Origin: Paenibacillus_AM sp052180255
Lineage (GTDB): Bacteria; Bacillota; Bacilli; Paenibacillales; NBRC-103111
Assembly (NCBI RefSeq): GCF_052180255.1
Contig: NZ_CP197466.1
Location: 248,001-312,000 of the forward strand
DNA length: 64,000 bases
Direction: 5' to 3'
Numbering within the stretch: the first letter of the stretch is position 1; every line of letters starts with the position of its first letter. Positions 8,835-15,062 of the stretch are shown here, piece by piece. The translations under genes were made by a program, and so were the position numbers. The notes beneath the pieces are model-generated. The model searched no databases, was not told the DNA's origin, and saw only the letters and a program-made list of their open reading frames with translations.

Positions 8835-9347
8835 ATGCAGGAGTTTCTTGTCGTAGACGGCTATAACATAATTGGGGCATGGCCGGAGCTTAAACAGCTA
8901 AAAAATACGAAACTTGAAGAAGCTAGAGAGCTGTTAATTCATAAGCTCTCCGAATATCAGTCCTTCTCAGGTATGAAAGTGTATGTGGTCTTTGACGCCT
9001 ATCAAGTATCTGGTCTGGGTAAAACGTATAATCAGGGTCGGCTAACAATTCTATACACCAAGGAGAAAGAGACCGCGGATGAATTGATTGAGAGCTTGGT
9101 TACAGGTTTGATTGGTAGAAGGAAACAAGTGTATGTGGCCACTTCAGATATGATTGAGCAGCACGTTATATTTGGAGCGGGTGCATTGCGATTAACAGCA
9201 AGTGAGTTACGAACGAAGGTTCGACAAAACCAAGAAGAAATCAAGGGAATGATCAAATCTGAGAAAATTTACAGAAGAAATACGGTAAGTGGAAGTATGG
9301 ATGAGAAGACCTTGGCGCTACTCGAACAGATGAGGAGGGGCAAATAG
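8835..9347 (+). CDS. rae1: NYN-domain endoribonuclease Rae1 (YacP family)
   Basis: 170 aa. The N-terminus FLVVDGYNIIGAWPEL is the PIN/NYN nuclease start with its first acidic residue; further acidic positions lie at VYVVFDAYQV, TADELIESL and VYVATSD. The Bacillus subtilis member (YacP) is an A-site, ribosome-associated mRNA endonuclease; the same role here is inferred from family and gene order. The ribosome site before ATG 8835 is weak, and the gene starts six bases after the rlmB stop, so coupled translation is likely. Confidence 0.9.
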   Translation: MQEFLVVDGYNIIGAWPELKQLKNTKLEEARELLIHKLSEYQSFSGMKVYVVFDAYQVSGLGKTYNQGRLTILYTKEKETADELIESLVTGLIGRRKQVYVATSDMIEQHVIFGAGALRLTASELRTKVRQNQEEIKGMIKSEKIYRRNTVSGSMDEKTLALLEQMRRGK

Positions 9348-9381
9348 CGCGTCACTAAGCCAAAAAGACTGATTATTCCCG

Positions 9382-9411
9382 TTGACGTCCTCGGAATTAT
9401 TCATGTATACT
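9382..9411 (+). promoter_or_regulatory. SigA-type promoter of sigH
   Basis: TTGACG (9382-9387), 18 bases, TATACT (9406-9411). It lies about 60 bases before the GTG start of sigH. Confidence 0.65.
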
Positions 9412-9470
9412 TGACCTATCTTTACTTTGTGAAATGGTAGCACTTTTAGGCCGGGCCGGAGGGATTGTAG

Positions 9471-10118
9471 GTGAGTGTCGACCTCAAGGATTTAAGGATT
9501 GGCGATTTTGATCTGGTTTCAGATGAAGATATAATCGAAGCGGTTCGCCACGGGAATAGTGATGCGCTTGAGTATTTAATTCATAAATATCGAAACCTTG
9601 TTCGAGCAAAGGCTCGTTCCTACTTTTTAATTGGCGCAGATCGCGAAGACATCGTACAAGAAGGCATGATCGGCTTATATAAATCGATTCGCGATTTTCG
9701 AGGAGATAAGCTGGCATCTTTTAAAGCCTTCGCAGAAATTTGTATAACCAGGCAAATTATCACCGCAATCAAAACCGCAACAAGGCAAAAGCACATCCCC
9801 CTCAACTCCTACGTATCGCTGGACAAGCCCATCTATGATGAAGATTCAGATCGTACATTGCTGGATGTTATATGTGGATCACGCGTATCAGACCCTGAAG
9901 AACTCATTATTAATCGTGAAGAATTTACAGGTCTTGAAGATAAGATGGGAGAAATATTAAGTGAATTGGAACGACGGGTATTGATGCTTTATCTGGATGG
10001 CAGGTCATATCAGGAAATCGCAGTTGATTTAGACCGTCATGTCAAATCGATCGATAACGCCTTGCAGCGTGTGAAACGTAAGTTGGAACGGTATTTAGAA
10101 GTTCGTGATTTAATATAA
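9471..10118 (+). CDS. sigH: RNA polymerase sigma-H factor
   Basis: Directs early stationary-phase and sporulation transcription in Bacillales. 215 aa from GTG 9471 with GGAGGG (9458-9463) seven bases upstream. Region 2 is at DALEYLIHKYRNLVRAKARSYFLIGADREDIVQEGMIGLYKSI, with the -10 recognition helix in FKAFAEICITRQIITAI. Region 4 is at LSELERRVLMLYLDGRSYQEIAVDLDRHVKSIDNALQRVKRK, a helix-turn-helix. It sits between rae1 and rpmG-secE-nusG as in Bacillus. A separate promoter and a downstream terminator make it a single-gene unit. Confidence 0.95.
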   Translation: MSVDLKDLRIGDFDLVSDEDIIEAVRHGNSDALEYLIHKYRNLVRAKARSYFLIGADREDIVQEGMIGLYKSIRDFRGDKLASFKAFAEICITRQIITAIKTATRQKHIPLNSYVSLDKPIYDEDSDRTLLDVICGSRVSDPEELIINREEFTGLEDKMGEILSELERRVLMLYLDGRSYQEIAVDLDRHVKSIDNALQRVKRKLERYLEVRDLI

Positions 10119-10135
10119 ACAAACGGATTGAAGTA

Positions 10136-10163
10136 AGTGCTCACGATGTTGAGCACTTTTTTT
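10136..10163 (+). terminator. Terminator after sigH
   Basis: AGTGCTCA (10136-10143) pairs with TGAGCACT (10150-10157) across a six-base loop and is followed by seven Ts. Confidence 0.9.
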
Positions 10164-10347
10164 GTTGTACATATCATGATTTTCGCAAAATAGTACCTGC
10201 TGTGCTAATTGTTGGTACGTGTTTATTATCATCATCGTTGATAAATCCGTTTAAGGCCGCGGGGATTCGTACATAATGGTTAGTATGAACGCGTGAATGG
10301 AAGTGCTTATAACATGTTTGTATAGCTCTTGTGCACTAGAGTTTTTC
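10164..10347 (+). other. Gene-free stretch between sigH and rpmG
   Basis: No coding frame with a ribosome site, RNA gene or clear repeat was seen here. The rpmG promoter begins at its right edge. Confidence 0.6.
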
Positions 10348-10376
10348 TTGACATGAAAATTCACATATGCTAAAGT
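10348..10376 (+). promoter_or_regulatory. SigA-type promoter of rpmG-secE-nusG
   Basis: TTGACA (10348-10353) is a perfect -35. After 17 bases comes TAAAGT (10371-10376), preceded by TGC as an extended -10. Confidence 0.75.
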
Positions 10377-10458
10377 ATTGCAGGTAGCCCTGTATAGCGC
10401 TTTTTTATGATGCACAAAAACGGGGCGGAATTGAAGTATGTCTCGGGAGGTGTATCGC

Positions 10459-10608
10459 ATGCGGGTTTTCATTACATTAGCGTGTACAAATTGCAAACAA
10501 AGAAACTATACATCCGTTAAAAATAAGCGCAACAATCCAGACCGTATGGAACTTAAAAAATATTGCAGACACTGCAATGAACATACCGGTCATCGTGAGA
10601 CTAGGTAG
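10459..10608 (+). CDS. rpmG: Ribosomal protein L33 (bL33), zinc-binding form
   Basis: A short gene of 49 codons plus stop. The start is ATG 10459 with GGGAGGTG upstream. The protein MRVFITLACTNCKQRNY... has C9-x2-C12 and C36-x2-C39, the four zinc ligands of the C+ form of L33. Position between sigH and secE is the usual one in Bacillales. Together with the C+ forms of S14 and L36 here, it indicates that this cluster encodes the zinc-replete set of ribosomal proteins. Confidence 0.95.
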   Translation: MRVFITLACTNCKQRNYTSVKNKRNNPDRMELKKYCRHCNEHTGHRETR

Positions 10609-10625
10609 TTAGTGGGGGTGTAGTT

Positions 10626-10835
10626 GTGGCTTTATTTACGCCAGTAAAACGAAGCTTTTCATCCATGTTCAACTTTTTTAAGGAAAGTGGTACTGAACTT
10701 AAGAAAGTAAAGTGGCCAAGCCGCAAAGAATTAACTAGTTACACTCTAGTTACTCTTGGCTTAGTTGCTTTCATCGCTATTTATTTCTTCTTACTTGACC
10801 TTGGTATCAGTAAACTGTTAAGGACGATAGTATAA
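10626..10835 (+). CDS. secE: Preprotein translocase subunit SecE
   Basis: 69 aa from GTG 10626, with a G-rich ribosome site (GTGGGGGTG) upstream. A short amphipathic stretch with ESGTELKKVKWPSRKEL, the family hallmark, is followed by one membrane segment (TLGLVALIAIYFFLLDLGIS region). It forms the SecYEG channel with SecY, encoded at 43379. The usual secE-nusG pairing is kept, three bases apart or less. Confidence 0.95.
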   Translation: MALFTPVKRSFSSMFNFFKESGTELKKVKWPSRKELTSYTLVTLGLVAFIAIYFFLLDLGISKLLRTIV

Positions 10836-10840
10836 TTGTG

Positions 10841-11383
10841 ATGGAAACTATGGAGAAAAGATGGTATGTCGTACATACCTATTCAGGGTATGAAAACAAA
10901 GTCAAAGCCAATTTAGAGAAACGCGTTGAATCAATGGACATGACGGACAAGATCTTCCGCGTCCTTGTTCCGATGGAAGAAGAAATCGTGAACAAAGATG
11001 GTAAGAAGAAGTCTGTTATGCGAAAAGTGTACCCAGGCTATGTGCTTGTGGAAATGATTCAAACTGACGACTCTTGGTATGTAGTACGTAATACACCCGG
11101 TGTAACCGGATTTGTGGGCTCGACGGGCTCTGGTTCCAAACCGACAGCTCTTTTACCGGAAGAAGTAGAAGCTATCCTTAAACATATGGGTATGGATGAG
11201 CCGAAGCCGGTAATTGATTTCGAATTGAAAGATAATGTTCGTGTTATGGTAGGTCCGTTTGCTAACTTTGTCGGCACGATCGAAGAGATCATTGTTGAGA
11301 AAAGTAAGCTAAAAGTTCACGTCAATATGTTTGGCAGAGAAACCCCGCTAGAGTTGGATTACACTCAAGTGGAGAAGCTATAG
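10841..11383 (+). CDS. nusG: Transcription elongation/termination factor NusG
   Basis: 180 aa if ATG 10841 is used. GTG 10838 and ATG 10850 are also possible, and the homologous N-terminus (MEKRWYVVHTYSGYE) favours 10850 slightly; no start has a strong ribosome site. The NGN domain (WYVVHTYSGYENKVKANLEKR, YPGYVLVEM, VRNTPGVTGFVG) binds RNA polymerase. The C-terminal KOW domain (NVRVMVGPFANFVGTIEEI) contacts ribosomal or termination partners. In Bacillus NusG promotes pausing. It is co-transcribed with rpmG-secE. Confidence 0.95.
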   Translation: METMEKRWYVVHTYSGYENKVKANLEKRVESMDMTDKIFRVLVPMEEEIVNKDGKKKSVMRKVYPGYVLVEMIQTDDSWYVVRNTPGVTGFVGSTGSGSKPTALLPEEVEAILKHMGMDEPKPVIDFELKDNVRVMVGPFANFVGTIEEIIVEKSKLKVHVNMFGRETPLELDYTQVEKL

Positions 11384-11440
11384 ATCAAGTTGTGTTATTG
11401 TGATCTCACAGAACACTTCTGAACAAAGTTTGGTTTCTTC

Positions 11441-11471
11441 TGGCCTGTTCCTGATTGAGGAGTAGGCCTTT
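11441..11471 (+). terminator. Attenuator-like hairpin between nusG and rplK
   Basis: An 11-bp stem (11441-11451 with 11457-11467, two G-T pairs) with a five-base loop is followed by only four Ts. It is probably a partial terminator or processing site. Confidence 0.5.
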
Positions 11472-11529
11472 TCAGTGGGAGGGAACTATCATCCCGTCTG
11501 ACCACAATACGAGCAAGGAGGTGTCTCAC

Positions 11530-11955
11530 ATGGCTAAAAAGGTAATTAAAATGGTGAAACTGCAGGTTCCTGCAGGGAAAGCGAATCCAGCTCCACCGAT
11601 TGGTCCAGCTTTGGGTCAAGCAGGGGTTAACATCATGGCTTTCTGTAAAGAATTTAACGCTAAGACTGCTGATCAAGCGGGACTAATTATTCCGGTTGAA
11701 ATCACAGTATTTGAGGATCGTTCGTTTACGTTTATCACGAAAACTCCTCCTGCTGCTGTCTTGCTTCGCGTTTCCGCTGGTATCGAAAAAGGATCAGGCG
11801 AACCGAACAAGAAGAAAGTTGCAACTGTTAAACGCGATGTAGTTCGCGAAATCGCTGAGCAAAAAATGCCTGACCTTAACGCTGCATCTGTTGAAGCTGC
11901 AATGCGTATGGTTGAAGGTACAGCTCGCAGCATGGGCATCACGATCGTTGACTAA
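11530..11955 (+). CDS. rplK: Ribosomal protein L11 (uL11)
   Basis: 141 aa from ATG 11530, eight bases after AAGGAGGTG; the in-frame extension back to 11455 covers the leader hairpin and is rejected. It binds the GTPase-associated region of 23S rRNA and is needed for stringent-response signalling through RelA-type enzymes. The N-terminal domain (VKLQVPAGKANPAPPIGPALGQAGVNIM) holds the proline-rich hinge. The C-terminal rRNA-binding domain ends in ARSMGITIVD. It pairs with rplA as in nearly all bacteria. Confidence 0.97.
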   Translation: MAKKVIKMVKLQVPAGKANPAPPIGPALGQAGVNIMAFCKEFNAKTADQAGLIIPVEITVFEDRSFTFITKTPPAAVLLRVSAGIEKGSGEPNKKKVATVKRDVVREIAEQKMPDLNAASVEAAMRMVEGTARSMGITIVD

Positions 11956-11988
11956 TTCCATTTGTAAGGCAGCTATCTAGCTGCAATC

Positions 11989-12015
11989 GGTGGGAGGACT
12001 ATCCGTTAATACCAC
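11989..12015 (+). promoter_or_regulatory. L1-binding site mimicking the 23S rRNA L1 stalk
   Basis: GGTGGGAGG (11989-11997) and TACCAC (12010-12015) can form a short bulged helix just before the rplA ribosome site. The same elements flank the L1 stalk in the 23S gene here (GGTGGGAG at 62773 and ATACCACC near 62824). L1 autoregulation through such mimicry is established in other bacteria. Its action here is inferred. Confidence 0.75.
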
Positions 12016-12030
12016 AAAGGAGGAACTAAC

Positions 12031-12723
12031 ATGGCTAAACATGGTAAGAAATATGTTGAAGCGGCTAAGCAAGTAACAGCGGAAACGTTGTACGAGCCGC
12101 AAGAAGCTATCGAACTAGTAAAGAAGCTTGCTTCTGCTAAGTTTGATGAGACTGTTGATATCGCTGTTCGCTTGGGCGTTGACCCAAGAAAACAAGACCA
12201 AGCTGTTCGTGGTGTAGTTGTATTGCCACACGGTACTGGTAAAACTAAGCGTGTCTTGGTATTCGCTAAAGGGGAAAAAGCAAAAGAAGCGGAAGCTGCT
12301 GGTGCTGACTTCGTAGGCGATGCTGACATGATTAACAAAATCCAACAAGGCTGGTTCGAATTCGATGTCTGCGTTGCAACTCCTGACATGATGAGTGAAG
12401 TCGGTAAATTGGGTCGTATTTTGGGTGGTAAAGGTTTAATGCCTAACCCGAAAGCAGGCACAGTTACTTTCGACGTAACGAAAGCTGTTAATGAGATCAA
12501 AGCAGGTAAAATCGAATACCGTCTTGATAAAGCAGGACAAATTCATGCTCCACTTGGTAAAGTATCTTTCGATGCTGATAAGTTGGCTGACAACTTCAAA
12601 GCATTGCTTGATGCGCTTGTAAGAGCGAAACCAGCTGCGGCGAAAGGTCAATACCTTAAAGGTGTTGCCGTTTCTTCCACAATGGGACCAAGCGTACGTG
12701 TGAACCTGCAATCCTTTAGATAA
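12031..12723 (+). CDS. rplA: Ribosomal protein L1 (uL1)
   Basis: 230 aa from ATG 12031 with AAGGAGGAAC upstream. It forms the L1 stalk, binding 23S helices near the E site, and is a translational repressor of its own mRNA in many bacteria. Conserved segments include DETVDIAVRLGVDPRKQDQAVRGVVVLPHGTG, LGRILGGKGLMPNPKAGTV and YLKGVAVSSTMGPSVRVN. The upstream rRNA-like site between rplK and rplA is a likely operator for this protein. Confidence 0.97.
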   Translation: MAKHGKKYVEAAKQVTAETLYEPQEAIELVKKLASAKFDETVDIAVRLGVDPRKQDQAVRGVVVLPHGTGKTKRVLVFAKGEKAKEAEAAGADFVGDADMINKIQQGWFEFDVCVATPDMMSEVGKLGRILGGKGLMPNPKAGTVTFDVTKAVNEIKAGKIEYRLDKAGQIHAPLGKVSFDADKLADNFKALLDALVRAKPAAAKGQYLKGVAVSSTMGPSVRVNLQSFR

Positions 12724-12749
12724 GATTTCTTCCAAATAGAGGATATGAA

Positions 12750-12778
12750 TTGACTTTCGTAGTCATTCATGATAATCT
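12750..12778 (+). promoter_or_regulatory. Promoter of the L10 leader / rplJL
   Basis: TTGACT (12750-12755) lies 15 bases before GATAAT (12771-12776), or 17 before TAATCT (12773-12778). Either pairing is imperfect, but the position fits a start just before the L10 leader. Confidence 0.55.
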
Positions 12779-12784
12779 ATCTAA

Positions 12785-12945
12785 GGTTGTAAAAACGAAT
12801 AGTAGACCGTAGACAGCAGGTGTCGAAAGACTTAATGTCCTGCCGAGGTGTTGTGATATAAAGTTCACTTATCTCGGACTCGTTCCGAGATAAGAAGAAC
12901 ACAACATGCCTTCGTATTGTCTGCGAAGGCATTTCTTTTGCCTCA
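12785..12945 (+). ncRNA. Ribosomal protein L10 leader with attenuator
   Basis: The structured region before rplJ contains GCAGG...CCTGC (12818-12844). A closing stem pairs TGTTGTG (12849-12855) with CACAACA (12900-12906). Inside it lies an 11-bp hairpin (CTTATCTCGGA with TCCGAGATAAG, 12868-12894). A terminator follows at 12906-12939. The L10 leader is a known family in Firmicutes, where L10-(L7/L12)4 binding leads to transcription attenuation. Exact ends are estimates. Confidence 0.85.
12906..12939 (+). terminator. L10 leader attenuator
   Basis: ATGCCTTCG (12906-12914) pairs with CGAAGGCAT (12924-12932), then TTTCTTTT. It shares a base with the closing stem of the leader, so the two compete. 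Confidence 0.85.
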
Positions 12946-13019
12946 AAGCAAAGGAATGCTGAAATCAATATCTGTTTGCAGCATGCAAACGATTATGCGA
13001 TCGAAGTGAGGTGTAACAA

Positions 13020-13526
13020 ATGGCAAACGCAAAAATTATCGCTAGCAAAGAACAATTGGTATCCGAAATTTCCGGTAAATTCCGTGATAGCTCTTGTGCG
13101 ATCGTAACTGACTACCGTGGTCTTAACGTGGCTCAAGTAACTGAACTACGTAAAACACTACGTGAAGCTGGTGTTGAATTCGAAGTTTTGAAAAACACAA
13201 TGTTGCGTCGTGCGACTGCAAGCACAGAGTTGACTGAACTTGATCAATATCTAGTTGGTCCAACTGCGATTGCATTTAGCAAAGATGATGTTGTTTCTCC
13301 AGCTAAAATCTTAACTGATTTCGCTAAGAAAAATGACAAACTTGAAGTTAAAGGTGGCGTAGTTGAAGGTAAAGTTGTTGACTATGCACAAATTAAAGCT
13401 TTGGCAGATCTACCATCCAGAGACGGTCTTCTGTCCATGCTACTCAGCGTCCTTCAAGCTCCTGTACGCAACTTCGCCCTTGCGGTTAAAGCTGTATCCG
13501 AGAAGCAAGAAGGCGCACAAGCGTAA
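13020..13526 (+). CDS. rplJ: Ribosomal protein L10 (uL10)
   Basis: 168 aa from ATG 13020 after GTGAGGTG. It anchors L7/L12 dimers to the ribosome stalk base. The N-terminal RNA-binding domain contains SCAIVTDYRGLNVAQVTELRKTLREAGVEFEVLKNTMLRRA. The C-terminal helix (SMLLSVLQAPVRNFALAVKAVSEKQ) binds L12. The stop is about 75 bases before rplL. Expression is expected to be limited by the upstream leader when L10-L12 complex is in excess. Confidence 0.97.
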   Translation: MANAKIIASKEQLVSEISGKFRDSSCAIVTDYRGLNVAQVTELRKTLREAGVEFEVLKNTMLRRATASTELTELDQYLVGPTAIAFSKDDVVSPAKILTDFAKKNDKLEVKGGVVEGKVVDYAQIKALADLPSRDGLLSMLLSVLQAPVRNFALAVKAVSEKQEGAQA

Positions 13527-13600
13527 CACTAGGTTTGGATTTACTTTTTTACAAAAAAAAATTATATCGATTTAATCGATCAATAAATGGAGGTATAACC

Positions 13601-13963
13601 ATGAGCAACGAACAAATCTTGGAAGCTATCAAAGGCATGACAATTTTGGAATTGAACGACTTGGTTAAAGCAATCGAAGAAGAATTTGGCGTAACTGCAG
13701 CAGCACCTACAGTGGTAGCAGCAGGTGGCGGCGCAGCAGAAGTTGCTGAGCAATCCGAATTCGACGTAATCCTTAACAACGCTGGTGCATCCAAAATCAA
13801 CGTTATTAAAGTAGTACGCGAAATCACAGGCCTTGGCTTGAAAGAAGCTAAAGATCTTGTTGACAACGCACCAAAAGCTCTTAAAGAAAAAGTGGCTAAA
13901 GAAGAAGCAGAAGCTATCAAAGCTAAGCTTGAAGAAGCTGGCGCTTCCGTAGAAGTGAAATAA
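13601..13963 (+). CDS. rplL: Ribosomal protein L7/L12 (bL12)
   Basis: 120 aa from ATG 13601 with TGGAGG upstream; an in-frame extension to 13535 starts in the AT-rich spacer and is rejected. The N-terminal dimerisation helix region (NEQILEAIKGMTILELNDLVKAIEEEFGV) leads to an Ala/Gly-rich hinge (AAAPTVVAAGGGAAEVAEQ). The C-terminal factor-binding domain contains KINVIKVVREITGLGLKEAKDLVDNAPK. Multiple copies per ribosome recruit translation GTPases such as FusA and Tuf, encoded downstream. Confidence 0.97.
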   Translation: MSNEQILEAIKGMTILELNDLVKAIEEEFGVTAAAPTVVAAGGGAAEVAEQSEFDVILNNAGASKINVIKVVREITGLGLKEAKDLVDNAPKALKEKVAKEEAEAIKAKLEEAGASVEVK

Positions 13964-13979
13964 TCATATATTTCATTTT

Positions 13980-14020
13980 CAAACCTCTTGAGGCGATAGC
14001 TTCAAGAGGTTTGCTTTATT
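13980..14020 (+). terminator. Partial terminator after rplL
   Basis: CAAACCTCTTGA (13980-13991) pairs with TCAAGAGGTTTG (14002-14013) and is followed by CTTTATTTC. The interrupted T-run suggests partial read-through. Confidence 0.75.
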
Positions 14021-14098
14021 TCAAAAGTAATTAATATCTGAAGAAGATTTTCTATAGTGAGATTGAAGGTTTTTGAAATAATGCAAAGGAGGCTGAAT

Positions 14099-14695
14099 AT
14101 GGCTGAGCACTACTATTCACCTAAGCCAACTGTCGGGCATGATCAACATCAATTAGAAGTTACACTTCGCGGGTATAAATTTAAATTTGTAACAGACGCA
14201 GGTGTATTTTCAAAAAAAGGCATTGATTACGGCAGCAAGGTATTAATAGAAGCGATGCAAATAGAAGCAGGTTCCGCAGTGCTTGATGTAGGTTGTGGTT
14301 ATGGACCAATTGGACTTACTGCTGCTTCGATGTCCCCGGATAATCAGGTGACGATGCTTGATATTAATGAACGTGCAGTTGAACTGTCCAAAGGGAATGC
14401 GGATCGAAATGGCGTGAGTAATGTTACGGTATTGCAAAGTGATACATTAGCAGAAGTGCGGGGTCAAAGTTTTGATGTTGTTCTCACTAACCCTCCAATT
14501 CGTGCGGGGAAAGAGGTTGTCCATCGGATTTTTGAAGAAGCACATGAGGTTCTGCGATCTGGCGGCTCATTGTGGGTTGTGATTCAGAAAAAACAGGGTG
14601 CACCTTCTGCGTTTAGTAAACTGGAGTCTCTTTTCGAGCAGGTAGAAGAAGTGACAAAGGATAAAGGCTACCGTATCATCAAAGCCATAAAATAA
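14099..14695 (+). CDS. RsmC-like class I methyltransferase (YbxB family)
   Basis: 198 aa from ATG 14099, with AAAGGAGG six bases upstream; the longer frame from 14057 has no ribosome site. The SAM-binding motif VLDVGCGYGPIGLTAA is followed by TMLDINERAVELSKGN and the catalytic-loop motif LTNPPIRAG, the NPP(Y/I) signature of N-methyltransferases acting on RNA bases. It has the C-terminal domain of RsmC, which methylates a 16S guanine, but lacks the N-terminal half of the enterobacterial enzyme. Its place between rplL and rpoB is conserved in Bacillales. The rRNA target is inferred. Confidence 0.85.
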   Translation: MAEHYYSPKPTVGHDQHQLEVTLRGYKFKFVTDAGVFSKKGIDYGSKVLIEAMQIEAGSAVLDVGCGYGPIGLTAASMSPDNQVTMLDINERAVELSKGNADRNGVSNVTVLQSDTLAEVRGQSFDVVLTNPPIRAGKEVVHRIFEEAHEVLRSGGSLWVVIQKKQGAPSAFSKLESLFEQVEEVTKDKGYRIIKAIK

Positions 14696-14729
14696 ACGTT
14701 ATGAATCAGGTTGTCTATGGAAAAAATAT

Positions 14730-14758
14730 TTGACTTGACTTTTTTATTGTGGTATCAT
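14730..14758 (+). promoter_or_regulatory. SigA-type promoter of rpoBC
   Basis: TTGACT (14730-14735), 17 bases, TATCAT (14753-14758). It lies about 300 bases before rpoB. The -35/spacer region is the left arm of a 12-bp inverted repeat with 14802-14813. Confidence 0.65.
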
Positions 14759-14764
14759 TAAAAA

Positions 14765-15062
14765 ATGTCAGTATTAAGATGCCCATAATTTCGTTACAAA
14801 CAAAAAAGTCAAGAGTTTTTGAGAAATTCGCGTATATTTTTGAAAATCAAGGTATATTGTTAGATTTTTGGGCAAATCTAACAAAATGAGTAGAAAAATA
14901 TGGAATTTCCTTGCAGAATCAACGAGAAAAACCTCCATCCATGATTATCACAAGCTAGGGGTGGCCGCTTTATGGCGAACCGACATCTGGCAGGAGTCAA
15001 TGTGAGAAGTTTTTCTTATTTATTTTTAAAAAGATATTGAGTAGACTCGAGGGGTGATGAAG
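14765..15062 (+). promoter_or_regulatory. Long structured 5' leader of rpoB
   Basis: About 300 untranslated bases with several pairings. A 9-bp hairpin GTTAGATTT/AAATCTAAC lies at 14859-14882. A closing stem AGAAAAAC (14925-14932) with GTTTTTCT (15009-15016) encloses a GC-rich stretch containing GGCCGCTTTATGGC. A T-rich tract follows the closing stem. I know no named family for it. A regulatory role is inference. Confidence 0.5.

Noticed and set aside
10164..10347. Search for a small gene or RNA between sigH and rpmG
   Set aside because: No frame with a ribosome site and no stable structure was seen apart from the sigH terminator and the rpmG promoter.
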